This document shows positions 10,908 through 21,304 of a stretch of 64,000 nucleotides of DNA, in pieces. The stretch covers positions 44,576 to 108,575 of the forward strand of contig JARBJD010000256.1 in NCBI GenBank assembly GCA_033064195.1. The letters are read 5' to 3'. Every line of letters begins with the position of its first letter. Positions within the stretch are counted from its first letter, which is position 1. Position numbers and translations under genes: made by a program. This stretch comes from Blattamonas nauphoetae. Lineage: Eukaryota > Preaxostyla > Oxymonadida. Below the pieces are notes generated by a model that made no database searches, was not told the DNA's origin, and saw only the letters and a program-made list of their open reading frames with translations.

Positions 10908-11812
10908 CAACTTTTTATTTTCAATGAAAGAGCAAACAGAAATGAATCGACAAAATACAATTCACAAATGATTGAGAAAATGATTGATCATAATCTCTCA
11001 ACAACCAACGAGAATTCATCAGTGATTGACTCACTTCAGAAGACAACAGAAGGACATAAGACAGCGATATCTTCAATCCAAAAGTGGTGAGCACAAATGG
11101 ATCAATCACGACACCAACAATCGGAGGATTGATCAATGTGAATGGAGCGAAGTGGAATATGTCAGAAGGATCACTTCCGAAGTATCCTGGAACATACCCG
11201 GCCTCAACATTTTCTTCTGGAATTTCAATATCACAATCGCTTGCAGAAACTTCAGGAATTCAGTTCAATGGTGATGGAATAATTATGTGGTCTCCCATGT
11301 GACAAACCAGCATTGTATTACTACGATGAGGACACAGGTTCAGGAGTGTTTTCAATATCCACAACAGGAAGTTTTTCTCAACTGTCAGACAGAAGAGTGA
11401 AAAGAAATATTGAACCTTATCCCGATGTTCTTGAACAATTGAATAAAGTGGAAATTGTGCAGTATCAATTCAACACGTTCGACTCGAAGATCAACAAAGT
11501 CGACAAACAAATCGAGAACGAGACAGTGAAGAACACTTGAAGAACTGCAAAGAGAAATGTGAATGCTTGAAGAAGGAAAGTGAGAAGAAACACATTGGAG
11601 TGATTGCTCAACAGATCCAAGAAATATTTCCTGAAGTCGTGAATGATTCCAATCCAGATTGTCTTCAAGTTGATTATGCAGAACTCTCTTGCTTCTGTAT
11701 CAAAGCCATTCAGGAACTGAGTAGCATTGTCGGACAACAACAGACACTCATCAATGAACTCATTCAAAAATATAATTCCCTGATCGACACAATGACTAAT
11801 ATTCCAACATGA
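10764..11812 (+). pseudogene. S74-peptidase (intramolecular chaperone) fibre-like protein, frameshifted
   Basis: The C-terminal part (about 11385-11790) has the S74 auto-processing signature: SDRRVKRNI with the expected Ser and Lys, then HIGVIAQQIQEIFPEVV and a VDYAEL segment. This domain trims and trimerises tail spikes and fibres, so a host-attachment protein is likely. Upstream, a Gly/Ser-rich stretch (about 11084-11300) fits a beta-rich fibre shaft. The gene is split over at least four frames, with shifts near 11085, 11300 and 11535. Its present ATG and first 48 codons belong to the TIR and are shared with the unrelated gene at 25755-26144, so the native N-terminus appears to have been overwritten by TIR expansion. 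It converges on, and overlaps by 17 nt, the gene at 11796-12206. Confidence 0.75.
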
Positions 11813-12206
11813 GATCAACCAGAAATTCATAATACTCTTTGGTTATTTTTCCATTGATTGTCTCCGTTGTTTCCATCTCAATTGATTCACCAGAACTGTC
11901 TTTGAACCAGATCTTCACAATTGATTGTCGAGTAGTTAGTTCCCACTTCTTTCGCTTCGCAATCTGTTCATTGCAGAAAGCAACAAATGAGTCATTGAAT
12001 GCATCAGTCTGGATCCAATCACCATGGATTGTGATGTGCTGAGGAATGTCTTTGAGATGACAGTTGAGTTTCCATTTAATTTCTTCCCTCACATGAATGA
12101 GTTTGCAGTCAAGAAAGTGAACATATTTTTGGTTTCTGGAATTGGTAAAATCAGGAGGTAGTTGAGCAGTGTGAGAATTCTGAATTGAGAAATAGCGTTT
12201 CACCAT
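11796..12206 (-). CDS. Conserved 136-residue element protein, function unknown
   Basis: An intact frame of the same length as its E2 counterpart at 39051-39461. The two are nearly identical at the N-terminus (MVKRYFSIQNSHTAQ) and at the C-terminus (RQSIVKIWFKDSSGESIE). The sequence alternates hydrophobic and polar residues and looks beta-rich, which would suit a small capsid or penton-associated protein, but I recognise no family. It is the first downstream gene of the capsid block and is preceded by the element-type T-rich motif. No signal or membrane segment is seen. Confidence 0.7.
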   Translation of the reverse strand: MVKRYFSIQNSHTAQLPPDFTNSRNQKYVHFLDCKLIHVREEIKWKLNCHLKDIPQHITIHGDWIQTDAFNDSFVAFCNEQIAKRKKWELTTRQSIVKIWFKDSSGESIEMETTETINGKITKEYYEFLVDLMLEY

Positions 12207-12242
12207 CTTTGTTTCTACAAAAATAAAATATCATATTTGTTC

Positions 12243-13863
12243 TTAATAACCTCTCTTCACTTCTTCATATGCTTCTTGGAGTCGACGATCAATGACATAT
12301 CGCACTCGTGGTTGTCCATTCTCAATCCAGAACAGCCAATATGTAGCTTGATGTAATGCCAAAATGGGTGGAGGAGGACCTTCTGGAGTTGATGTGAAAT
12401 ATGGATCAAGTTCTCCCTGATTGATTGGTGATCCTCTGTAGACGATATTCACTGATTCTGCTGTTGAGATACCTTCTTCACCACCAGCGATTTCACTTCG
12501 ATCTGTTGGAACCATGAATGTGAATGAAGTTGCATCCGTTACTGCTCTAGTTCTCTTGAACTCCTTTCCAAAATAGTAGAATACGTGACATACAAATTGA
12601 ATTTTCAAACTCTTCCGTTGCGGAACAACCAATGAAGTCACCATTCACCATCATCATTTGATAGAACTCAGGTGAGATGTTGACATTGGGAAATTGGGAA
12701 AGTTGGATCCAAGCATTTCGAATAAGCCAACATAATGAGGATTTCTGAAGACTGTACATTCATTTGGTCTTTCAGGGAATAAGCACATTAGATTCATGAG
12801 ATTGTTGAGTTTGATACTGATGTTTGATCTCACTCCCATTGCAGTCGCTTGTGATTGAAATGATTGTGTGTCAATTCTTTCTGCTTTCAGGACATACAGA
12901 GTCTTTGAATATGTGTTGAAGAGGGATTGTTTCGTTGCATCAGTGATTTGATATCCGTAACAAACTGATGTGACTTTATCCACTGATGAAGAAAGAACAG
13001 TGGAAGTGAAATTTGGTTCTAAAATGTAATGAAGTGGATTTATTGTCATCGAATTGAAGTACTGGATTTCCAATTTGTGTAAATTCTTGTGTCAGAGTGG
13101 AGTATTCTCCATCACATGAGATCATTTGTTTCCGAAGATCATCTCAAGTGTTTTTCTAACAACAGTTGAAGTTCGAATGGGACAATACACAAGTGAATCT
13201 GTTGTCAAGTGAAATCTCAAACGTAAATTGCCAAAGATGGAATTTGGATACTGATCAAAGGTACTCAGTGGAAGGAGATTCACAAATGGAATAACCAGTG
13301 GAATTGTCGCAGTGTATGGTTTTTCTGCCCATTGAGTGTTGGAACATAGTAGAATCCACACACACTTGGATCCATTCTCTGAACATTTTCAAAAGACTGT
13401 AGCAATGCTTCATGTTGTTTTTCTCTTCATACGACTTGAAAGTGTGATACAGAAATGATTCGTGAACATGATTATTCTGTAGTGAATTGTCAATGATGTT
13501 TCCTTTACTGTCGACCAGTCTCATGTCTCGAATTGCATCTGATGATGATTTGTAACCGTAGAACATTCCGTATCCAATGACTCTGAACATCTCCATCTGA
13601 TGGTATGTATATGGAACAGTAATCGTGAGATCGATACGCAAATGACTCTTCGCAAACTCAGTCACATCATGACCATCATAGCACAATGGAACTTCAATCT
13701 CATCTCCGATTCTGCATGGCATGGGAGGATTTGTTGGATGTACTTCTTGGATGGAGTAGATGTGAGGTTCTGAATCCCATTGTTTTGGCAGATATGATTG
13801 CACTTCAATTTGCTCAATTAATGTCGATGTTGGTTTGGATTGATTTGATCTGATACTTCTCAT
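12243..13863 (-). pseudogene. Capsid protein A (double-jelly-roll-type), frameshifted E1 copy
   Basis: Homologous along its length to the intact 563-residue protein at 39504-41195. The first segment (13863 to about 13350) runs from MRSIRSNQSKP through LRIDLTITVP. Breaks then occur near 13350, 13100, 12700 and 12570, and the last segment ends EEVKRGY at 12243. The copy is about 70 nt shorter than its counterpart. It shares with capsid protein B the block PFVNLLPLSTFDQYP-IFGNLRLRF and a C-terminal block ending ATYWLFW-x-NGQPRVRY, so the two are paralogues. Identification as a major-capsid-type protein rests on size, on position upstream of the ATPase as in Polintons, and on the IFG(D/N)L(K/R) pattern I associate with their capsid proteins. 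It is probably non-functional as sequenced. Confidence 0.7.
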
Positions 13864-13884
13864 TTATAGAAAAATAAAAAATAC
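13864..13884 (-). promoter_or_regulatory. Element-type T-rich start-proximal motif (capsid A, E1)
   Basis: Read on the minus strand, the ATG is directly preceded by a TATTTTTTATTTTT tract and CTATAA, giving TATAAATG. The same string occurs before 16463, 41195 and 43768, with close variants before almost every element gene. Confidence 0.6.
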
Positions 13885-13916
13885 AATATCAATAATTTTC
13901 TTTTACTGTTTTGTCT

Positions 13917-15774
13917 CTACATGATTCCTAAATCTTTATGCAACGCTTTCAATGTGTGATTAGGATAGTACTCAACTTTTGGTTTGCCATTGCTGTATCG
14001 TAATACCCACCATGTGGTTGCAGTTGTCGCTAGAATCGGTGCTGGAGGATGAGTAAATGTTGTCATATCACCTCCACTTTGACTTGGGTTGTAAACATTG
14101 TAGTATGTGTCAAGATTACCCTGATAGATTGGATGCGATCTCAAAGTGACAGCAGTGTTTCCTTTTGAACTGAGGGAATCATTGCAGTTCGTTGGACATC
14201 CACTTCGGAGTTGGGAAAGCACAGAAGGAAGTCAGTGTTGTCATGAACTGGACGAACTCTTGTCATTGTTTCATTGGGATATGTTCCGTCACCAGTGAGT
14301 TTCTCTTCAACGAGAGAATCCGTCAGTGACCGCTCCAAATCATCAGGAACAGCTAGGTACGAATCGAGATTGAGAGTCGATAATGCGAACTGATAGAAGC
14401 GAGCTCCAATAGTTGTTGTCGGTTGTTCTGGATAGTACCTGTTTTGTAAAGTCACTTGGATATTCTTCTGCATTGGGTTGTGGAAACAAGTGACTTCATT
14501 GTCGTAGTGACGGAAGAGAAGCATGATATCCTTTGCATTCACAACAACCATTTGCTGAGTACAATCAATTCCTGTTGCCGTTGGTGTCTTCTGAAATGGA
14601 TAGAATGAGATCTTTTCTGCCGGAATTGTTCCAGGACGATTCTGATACATCTCCATGAGTTTCTTTATCGCACCATCTTTCATTTTGTATCCAGCACTCA
14701 TGCAATACACATCATCAATCCGATAGTTTGTGACGTTTAATGAGATGTACTGATCCACAAATTCTGGTTCTGTTGTCACGACATTGGCTGTTGAACAAAC
14801 AATGTCCTTTGTAACTGTTGGTTGCTGAAATGATTGACCTATTTGAACGAAATTCTTTGTGCATGAGGTGACAAGGTTATTCAAGAAATAGGGACGATGT
14901 TGAATACAATTGAGAATTGCTGCTTTAATCGTTGGTGCTGCTGCTGTTCCAGTTACGAGTGATGATAGTGTATCTTTCAAAGTAAGTTCAGGATTCACAG
15001 AACAACAAACAAACGCATCCTCATTCATGTGCACACTCAATTTCAAATCGCCAAAGAGACATTTTGGATAGTCAGTCATTCCAGAGAATATCAGAAGATC
15101 TTCAAGATTGATTGACACGCGAATTGGCACATCAATTGTGTCTTGAAACACCCCTGTTCCAGATGTTGTTGTAAAATCAGAAAGTGGAATATAGACACCA
15201 GCAACTGATTCATCATGATTCCATGCGTTTTCCAAGGTGTGTGACAATGTTTTCGATTCTCCAATTGACTCTTCGGTTTTGATCATATTGTAGATGTGAG
15301 ACTCCATTGAGACATCATTGTTTGTTGTGCTGATGATTCTCTGATTGTTGTGAAGAACAGTAAGGTCACGAAAGATTGATGCTGAATGCTTGAGTCCAAC
15401 GAAGATGAAGATTCTCTCATTCATGTACGAACCAATTTTTCCAGCAGTTGTTTGCCAATTATTAACTTTCAAGTCGCAGTCATTGTGAACGTAATGAATG
15501 AATCATCAATTTGACAAATGTCCTGATTACCAGTCAGTGGAATGATTATCTCTTGTCCCGTGTAGAAGCGTGCATTCTCTGATGGTTTCAATTCTTGAAT
15601 CGAAGTACTGTGTGCCCCATCATTCACTAGGTAATTAATGTGATGTTCGGACCTGAGTTGTTGTTGAATTTGACCCATGTCATCTCTCGTGTATTCTATC
15701 CTTCCAGTGGTATTTCCAGTCAATGATGATGCTCCAGTTCTTTTGTTTGTCAGATGTGTTATATGCGAGTTCAT
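13917..15774 (-). pseudogene. Capsid protein B (double-jelly-roll-type), frameshifted E1 copy
   Basis: Corresponds to the intact 622-residue protein at 41242-43110. Three pieces in different frames cover the whole length: 15774-15469 (MNSHITHLTNKR to FITFTMTAT), 15472-14141 (the large central part, including LEDLLIFSGMTDYPKCLFGD) and 14222-13917 (end LKALHKDLGIM). Only two one-base shifts, near 15470 and 14215, separate it from an open gene, so it is either a very recent pseudogene or a casualty of sequencing error. Paralogy with capsid A is clear in the LFGDLKLSV block and in the C-terminal ATTWWVLRYSNG-KVEYY block. It is preceded by the T-rich start motif. Confidence 0.75.
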
Positions 15775-15816
15775 TTTAACAAAAATAAAAAAATTACATT
15801 TATGCTTTAACTCTAG

Positions 15817-16118
15817 TTACTTTTTCTTTTTGGTTTCTTCGCTTTCGGCTTCAGCTTTCTCTTCCAGTCTCAGTATTTCTCCTCTGAGCTTGTTCGCTAC
15901 TGCAGTGTTTCCTTCATTGATCGCTTGCTCGTATTGTGCCATCTTTCTCTGCATGGATTTGCTGATCCGATTTCACATCTGGTATCATTTCAACACCCTG
16001 TCTGCGCTACCTTCGAAATCAGTGGTCCAACAAAGGGGATGAGATTCAGAAATGGAGCTCCAACTCTGAGTATATTTTTGCCAACTGCTGCTAATTTTGA
16101 TAACCAACCTGGTGCCAT
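15817..16118 (-). pseudogene. 99-residue basic virion-type protein, frameshifted E1 copy
   Basis: Starts MAPGWLSKLAAVGKNILRVG, like the intact E2 protein at 43152-43451. It then shifts frame near 16000 and 15950 and ends in the same Lys-rich tail (KAKKPKKKK-type codons at 15820-15845). Total length is 302 nt against 300 in E2. See the E2 entry for the domain reading. Confidence 0.65.
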
Positions 16119-16154
16119 TTTAGTAAAATAAAATATTCGAATACGAGTGAATGT

Positions 16155-16463
16155 TTATCCTTTGAATTGAATTTTGGAATTTGACGAGAGTGGCATATCA
16201 TCATTGGAGTATCGTCCATTTCGTGGAGGTTCGTACTCGATCATCTGCGGTTTTTGTTGACGATTGATCGCTTTATTTTGTTGATAAACGTCCATCATTC
16301 CTCCTAATCCGTTGAGTATTCCTCCTGCTGTTTGTCCAAATTTACTGTTCGTTTGTGAGAGCAATCCACCACCAACTTGAAGGAATGTTGGAGCTAGAGG
16401 TTTGATGAATTGAAAGAATTGTTTGCCGATATTTTTGAGTTTGTTGAAACTTCCTGGTGCCAT
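16155..16463 (-). CDS. 102-residue MAPG-type small virion-type protein
   Basis: An intact frame beginning MAPGSFNKLKNIGKQFFQFI, followed by LAPTFLQVGGGLLS and a Gly-rich hydrophobic stretch (AGGILNGLGGMM, about residues 46-57). The C-terminal half is polar and differs from the E2 homologue (43487-43768, 93 residues), while the first 60 residues are nearly the same. The N-terminus parallels the neighbouring 99-residue protein (MAPGWLSKL). An amphipathic start plus a Gly-rich hydrophobic core recalls the membrane-active or core peptides of adeno-like and Polinton virions (pVI or pX type). That is an analogy, not a homology claim. Preceded by the TATAAATG-type motif. Confidence 0.6.
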   Translation of the reverse strand: MAPGSFNKLKNIGKQFFQFIKPLAPTFLQVGGGLLSQTNSKFGQTAGGILNGLGGMMDVYQQNKAINRQQKPQMIEYEPPRNGRYSNDDMPLSSNSKIQFKG

Positions 16464-16484
16464 TTATAGAAAAATAAAAAATAC
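16464..16484 (-). promoter_or_regulatory. Element-type T-rich start-proximal motif (102-residue gene)
   Basis: Identical core to the motif before 13863: T-rich tract, then CTATAAATG on the minus strand. Confidence 0.55.
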
Positions 16485-16499
16485 AATTCATTTATAATT

Positions 16500-17084
16500 T
16501 TAGCGAGGAATTGCTTTCGTCAGAGAAATGCCATAATTGAGAATGGTGTTGTATGCTTCATTGAAGGCAATACTCATGTCTTTTCCACCAACAAGGATCT
16601 TGAAAATGGTTCTAAACACTGGGAGTTTATTCAGACATAGGCACTTGTCAGACAAATCATCCAGTTCGATCACCACATCATTAATCCCAGTGAGTGTAGC
16701 AATCAGTGCACATAAATCACTTTGGTTCGTGATCAGTTTCTTCGATGGTTCAATGAGATTATTCAATAGTTTCTTTTCACAAGCGAATGCATTCTTGTAG
16801 ACGAGTAATAACTGATCTTTGAATGCCGAAATATTAGAAATATATTCTCGAAGTGGAATAGAACGACTTTGAATGGGGGCTGATGGATATGTCTCTAGTG
16901 GTGGATCATAAACACCTGGAACATTATCGAGTTCGACATTAGCGCTTTGTTCATTACGATCTTCGAGCTTAGATCTTCCAGAATTCGAACCTTTATTGTC
17001 GATGATGACATTGTTGGTGATTGATGTTGGGACTGAAGAAGAACTTGTGTGTTTCGTAAATTGACAACTGAGAATTGGTTGCAT
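16500..17084 (-). CDS. Conserved 194/195-residue element protein, function unknown
   Basis: An intact frame. The first true ATG gives MQPILSCQFTKHTSS, the same start as in E2 (43805-44392), and the two proteins are almost identical except in a variable linker. The N-terminal third is polar and Ser/Asn-rich, with a proline segment (VPGVYDPP). The C-terminal 110 residues are predicted helical and contain several conserved cysteines (CALIATL and DKCLCLNKL). It lies between the small MAPG proteins and the large putative virion protein, so a structural or scaffold role is likely, but I recognise no family. Confidence 0.7.
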   Translation of the reverse strand: MQPILSCQFTKHTSSSSVPTSITNNVIIDNKGSNSGRSKLEDRNEQSANVELDNVPGVYDPPLETYPSAPIQSRSIPLREYISNISAFKDQLLLVYKNAFACEKKLLNNLIEPSKKLITNQSDLCALIATLTGINDVVIELDDLSDKCLCLNKLPVFRTIFKILVGGKDMSIAFNEAYNTILNYGISLTKAIPR

Positions 17085-17142
17085 CACTTTCTATAAAAAT
17101 AAAAAATATATATTAATGTTTTTAATCAGACATTTCTTTCTG

Positions 17143-18086
17143 TTACTGAACATATTGAGAGTAAGCTGGCATATTCGAAGATTGGTATTGACCGATATCT
17201 TCATCTGTTCTTGTTGCATATGCTTTGCGTGTCAGAGTACTAATCTCTGATGCTATGGTAGCATTATGTCTACCAAGGAATGTTTGCAAATTTTCTTGAT
17301 TTGTGATGAATTCTAGAAACTGTGGATACACCTGCTCCTTGAAATCCTTTCTTTCTTCATTCTCTGATGTCCTTCGTTGGTACTGTCGAATCCTGAAAGA
17401 TGTTCTTCAAGCCATCTGTCCCACATTTGTGATGCTACTTTCGATTGAATTGAATTGAACACCATATTGTCTATTACATCTTTCCCAGTATCTGCTGGAT
17501 TATCTCGACTGGCACGAGTTATTCCCAATTCATTTGTCATGAAGTCACCAACAGCTTTCTTCATTATTGCATAAGGTTGTTGTGATCTTTGTGCTTGCAT
17601 GTCTCCATAGCTGATGTCTCGAAAACTGGATGGTAAATCGTATGTTCCATTCTTGAGGAAATTAGAGTGTGAAGCTTTGATTCTCCTTCCGAATTGGCGA
17701 TTAAATGCTGTATATGATGTCTGTTTTCGCTTGTCTGGTGTTGGATTCATTGCGTAGTATGTCTCTTTGACCGGTCTACTGTTGTATGGTGCGAGCATGG
17801 CTCCATTGACTGCAATCAAATCTTTCGTCTCATTATCGTAGACCATCACATCTGGGATTTTTCCATGTTGTTCCATTAGAACAGTCCAATTCTGTCCAGT
17901 TCTCTTGATGTACTCAAGCGCTGATGGATAACTACTGAGGGCATCGTTCCATCTGGTTTGAATATCATCGTCAGCATAGATTCTTTTCAATCGCTGCTTG
18001 AGTTTCTGCTGCGTATCTCATTTTGGTTTCTTCTCTCTTGTTTTTCTTGTTGGTTGGTTGTACACAATCTGTGGTATCATTGACAT
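17143..18086 (-). pseudogene. Large uncharacterised protein of the capsid block, broken
   Basis: From the ATG at 18084-18086 the frame reads MSMIPQIVYNQPTRKT, meets TGA at 18018-18020, continues in the same frame as LKRIYADDDIQTRW to about 17330, then shifts frame and ends at 17143 (AYSQYVQ). Intact, it would be about 310 residues. It aligns weakly with the E2 gene split between 49195-48866 and 45112-44435, sharing the order SAPSA/YPSA-like helix, aspartate-rich VIVTD/VMVYD segment, Y-x-MNPT/WTAANPT and a K-Q-T-x-Y-x-(A)F motif. The function is unknown; location suggests a virion protein. Its divergence from E2 contrasts sharply with the adjacent near-identical 195-residue gene. Confidence 0.55.
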
Positions 18087-18139
18087 TTCATACAAAATAA
18101 AAAAACCAAAACTATATTTTAATTAGAGTTAAATCACAA

Positions 18140-18986
18140 ATGAACAAATCGAATCAATCATTAACAGCATACGTGAATGCAAAATTGAGTGAAGCTTCTA
18201 ATAGGAATGTTTCTCATGAAGTGCAATCACAGATTCATCCAGACTTGAATTTCAATCGCAATAGTGTCAATGTCCTTGTTGGAAATCAGAGGAAGTGGGA
18301 AAACATTTAATGCACTTCGAGAAGTTGCCAAGCTACAGAATGTTCAAGTTAGGAATGAACTATTCCATCTGTTTGTCTTCGTCACTGATAAGAACATAGA
18401 TCCTACATTCGACAAATTCAAACCAATACTGAATGTTCCTTATGTGAAAGTCAAATACGATGATGCACTTCCATTTCTGTTGGAACTCTCCGAATCGAAA
18501 GCTGCATATGAAGAAATTATTGACAATCAGTGGCAAAACAGAATCACAGATGAATGCAGAGAGAATCTCTTTGACTCACTTTACATTGATGACTTCTCAG
18601 TGAAGAATCTCCAAACGATTATCCTTCTTGATGACTGTCGTAGGATCCTAGGTGAACGTAGAACATCCAAAAATAGAATGACAATGATGGACTTACTACT
18701 GGAGAATCGACAACCGAAGTTCACATTCTTTCTGACGATGCATGAGCTCTTCAGTTTGTCAGCAGACATGAAGTCAAACATTGATTCAATGTGGATCTTT
18801 GGAGGATTCAACAAAGAACGAATCAGTCGAGTCTATCCTCAGTTGAACTCACCAATTGATATTCGACATTTTTGGAATATCTATCAACGAAAACAGAAAT
18901 GTGAAGCAATCATTCTTCGATACAATACTGATGGAGTAGCACTGAATGAGATCAACAAAGAAGGGTTAAACCGGACTGTCCGTTAA
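18140..18986 (+). pseudogene. A32-like FtsK/HerA-family packaging ATPase, frameshifted in the P-loop
   Basis: The ATG at 18140 opens a frame reading MNKSNQSLTAYVNAKL to NSVNVLVGN. A one-base insertion (C at 18287) then throws it into another frame exactly inside the Walker A motif. Without it the motif would be GNRGSGKT. The remainder, open to 18986, carries a Walker B (QTIILLDDCRR) and a conserved FTFFLTMHELFSLS segment. The E2 homologue at 49229-50113 is intact. ATPases of this type pump DNA into capsids in Polintons, virophages and large DNA viruses. It is the only plus-strand gene in the middle of E1, divergent from the large gene at 17143-18086, and its end overlaps the convergent gene at 18966 by 21 nt. 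Confidence 0.8.
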
Positions 18987-19324
18987 GTCTTGAATAAGGT
19001 TGTTGATGGTCTCGTCAAGACTTCGAAGCCTCATGCTGAGAGTATCTGTCAGTGTTCGAATTGATTCTTCAATGTCTGATAATCTTTGATCAATCGATAG
19101 TGAATTAGGAGGAGTGGAAGCATCAACATATCGTTTCCTCAGTGCAATTTCACCTCTTATTTTGTGATTCTGTATCCATCGATTTGAATCATCCTATTCA
19201 GTTTCTGAGTTGTGTACTCATTCAGTTCTTTTCTATTCTTCTCCAAGTATCTCTGAAAGTCGTGGATGTTTGTGAACTCTTTCTGCTCAGGATCAAACGG
19301 TTCTAATATTTTCAGTGATGACAT
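18966..19324 (-). pseudogene. Small coiled-coil element protein, frameshifted E1 copy
   Basis: From ATG 19324 it reads MSSLKILEPFDPEQKEF and later RMIQIDGYRITK, then hits TAA at about 19164. A one-base loss in an A-run explains this, because the next frame continues GEIALRKRY and a helical tail ending DLTDSPV at 18966. It is homologous to the intact 110-residue protein at 50226-50558 (MSLTVFEPFEPEQ, then MIKIDGYRITKTKG). The C-terminal part looks like a short coiled coil. The function is unknown. In E2 the gene is on the opposite strand relative to the capsid block. Confidence 0.6.
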
Positions 19325-19402
19325 TTAAATGAAATAAAAATATCTGAAACATTTTGAGATTAGATTAAATTAAATTCAGCAATGAATTGTGGAGTTAAGT
19401 CG

Positions 19403-20650
19403 TCAATTGACTCTGGCATGAAACTTCGTGTGTTGGATCGGAACGTACACCACTTTTGACAAACATGTGAGTCCATTCAGTAGAGTAGCTACGACATTAC
19501 CGTGTTTGTATTCGATGAATTTCCCCACGAATTGAAACTGTCTACGCTTCTTCTGAAACTTGGCAACAGTCTTGTTCAAATCAAGGTGAATCAACAGAAT
19601 ATTTCCTGGTTTGTATTTCCATAGCATCTGTGTTGTCTGTTGCCTTTGGATGTTCTTTAATTGCTCTTCACAACTGGAGATATACAGTGCTTCAATCTCT
19701 CTATTGTTTTGTGCCTGCTGTGGAGTGAACTTATTCCAGTACGCTCGATGTGGAGTCATGTTGTAGTATTCAACCATCTGATTCATCAATGAATGATTTG
19801 CCATCTGTGTTGCATTGTCTTGGAATCCATCTCTGATTGTTCTTATCACTCGATCGACAATTCTATTGTGATTTGTGAATGGCGAACTTGTGAAATAAGT
19901 ACTGATTTTCTCTTCCTTGAAGAACTTTTCTGCTACTCCACTTGTCCACGCTGCTTCTCCATCACCACGAATGTTTTTGACGCTAACTCCACGATGATTA
20001 ATCAGATCGTTGATTGCAGTCTTGACTTTGCTCCATGATTTATCCAGAACAGGAATGACCACCAGGTATTTGGTGTTGATGTTAATGGCAAAGAGGTACA
20101 TCTGCAACACTGTTTTCGACGTTGGTGATTGAATGAAAACGAGATCAATTTCCCATGATCCAAACTTGGGAGAATAGTATGGTCTATCACAATTCTGAGG
20201 AACCTTTCTGTCTGATGTCTTCTGTGGATCACCTGTTATTGCTTTCGACATGAACTGCATTTTTGATCGAAATGGATACACTATTTTTTCCGTTGCTTTT
20301 GGAATCATTGGTGGATCAATTCTCATCGCATCACCTCCTTTTTCTCTCTGAATTTTCCTCGGATGTGCTACACTCCATCTGTGATCAAATTCCTCATACC
20401 AATCCTGAAATGATCTTCCTCCGAATGGGATTTGTTTTGTGTGAGTCAGAATGAAGTCAAGATCTTCGTTCGCAATCTTTCTGTTTATCGAGGCTCGAAC
20501 GAATGTGTCTCTGTTCATTTTATTTGCATCCAGAATGTGTGAGGTAATGAAGTGTTCCATCTGCTTTTGATTTTTCATTATTGAGTTCTCAGCTTTGATC
20601 TGTTCATCTTCTGAATCGTTTCTCTGTTGATGATCAAACAATCCTTTCAT
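19403..20650 (-). CDS. Retroviral-type (rve) integrase
   Basis: An intact 415-codon gene starting at the first ATG (20650); a stop lies just upstream in the same frame at 20660. The N-terminal 120 residues are helical. The catalytic core has SWEIDLVFI (Asp about residue 167), then NIRGDGEAAW (Asp about 228), then NRIVDRVIRTIRD (acidic residue about 265). The third acidic position is Asp rather than the usual Glu; the E2 copy also has Asp. The C-terminal region contains YKPGNILLIHLD and a QFVGKFIEYKHGNVV segment, consistent with a small SH3-like integrase tail. The enzyme should insert the linear genome into host DNA. It lies downstream of PolB on the same strand. Residue positions are approximate. 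Confidence 0.88.
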   Translation of the reverse strand: MKGLFDHQQRNDSEDEQIKAENSIMKNQKQMEHFITSHILDANKMNRDTFVRASINRKIANEDLDFILTHTKQIPFGGRSFQDWYEEFDHRWSVAHPRKIQREKGGDAMRIDPPMIPKATEKIVYPFRSKMQFMSKAITGDPQKTSDRKVPQNCDRPYYSPKFGSWEIDLVFIQSPTSKTVLQMYLFAININTKYLVVIPVLDKSWSKVKTAINDLINHRGVSVKNIRGDGEAAWTSGVAEKFFKEEKISTYFTSSPFTNHNRIVDRVIRTIRDGFQDNATQMANHSLMNQMVEYYNMTPHRAYWNKFTPQQAQNNREIEALYISSCEEQLKNIQRQQTTQMLWKYKPGNILLIHLDLNKTVAKFQKKRRQFQFVGKFIEYKHGNVVATLLNGLTCLSKVVYVPIQHTKFHARVN

Positions 20651-20659
20651 TCGTCCCAA

Positions 20660-21281
20660 CTAATTGAGTACTTGCTGTGTCGTCGGTTCGTAGTGTCTGA
20701 TCTCTCTCACAGGGTGTTTGGACGCAGTTGTTCTGATTGACATTGGTGGATTGGGAATAATGACATCATCCTCCTCCTCTTCAAATCTCCTCTCCTTCAT
20801 TGGATATTCATATTCAAACCCCATTGATTTCAAGTTTCTCATCTGTCCAGAACATTGGAGATTCAGGTGATTCTATTGCTATTGGTCTTTGCACTGGAAT
20901 TGGTATTGGTCTTGCCTCTGCAGGCCTTCGAATCCGTGGTGAAAAATTCACTCTCTGAGTCACCTCGTGATGATAAAATTGATATGTTTCGAATGCAAGT
21001 TTAGCAGTGCTATCCCGAATACGAACTCCTAGGAAGTTGCTAACAAATTGTTGAACTACTCTTCTTCCATCAGGTAGTGATAATTCAGGAGATAAACCTC
21101 CATTGAACCAATCCTCGAAGTATGTTTCATCATTTCCATCAAATGGTCCATTAGAATCAGCGCCATGATAGACAGGTAAAACGTTAGTTAAGGTCCATTT
21201 CTTTCCAACTATTTTGTTTTTAGAATGCTGTGTGCACCGAAGAAGTCTATTCACTAAAGTATTAATCTGTCGAGTGTTCAT
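20660..21281 (-). CDS. E1-specific 155-residue protein with overlapping 60-residue frame
   Basis: ATG 21281 opens a 155-codon frame (MNTRQINTLVNRLLRC) ending TGA at 20814. Its middle contains YFEDWFNGGLSPELSLPDGR and its end is Pro/Arg-rich (PIPIPVQRP). A second frame overlaps its last codons and continues 60 residues to the TAG at 20660 (acidic FEEEEDDVIIPNPP). The two together may be one frameshifted protein of about 210 residues or two overlapping genes. No counterpart is visible in E2 and I recognise no family. It sits between PolB and integrase, with a short spacer to PolB. Confidence 0.5.
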
Positions 21282-21304
21282 TTATTCAAAAATAAAGTTT
21301 GTGT

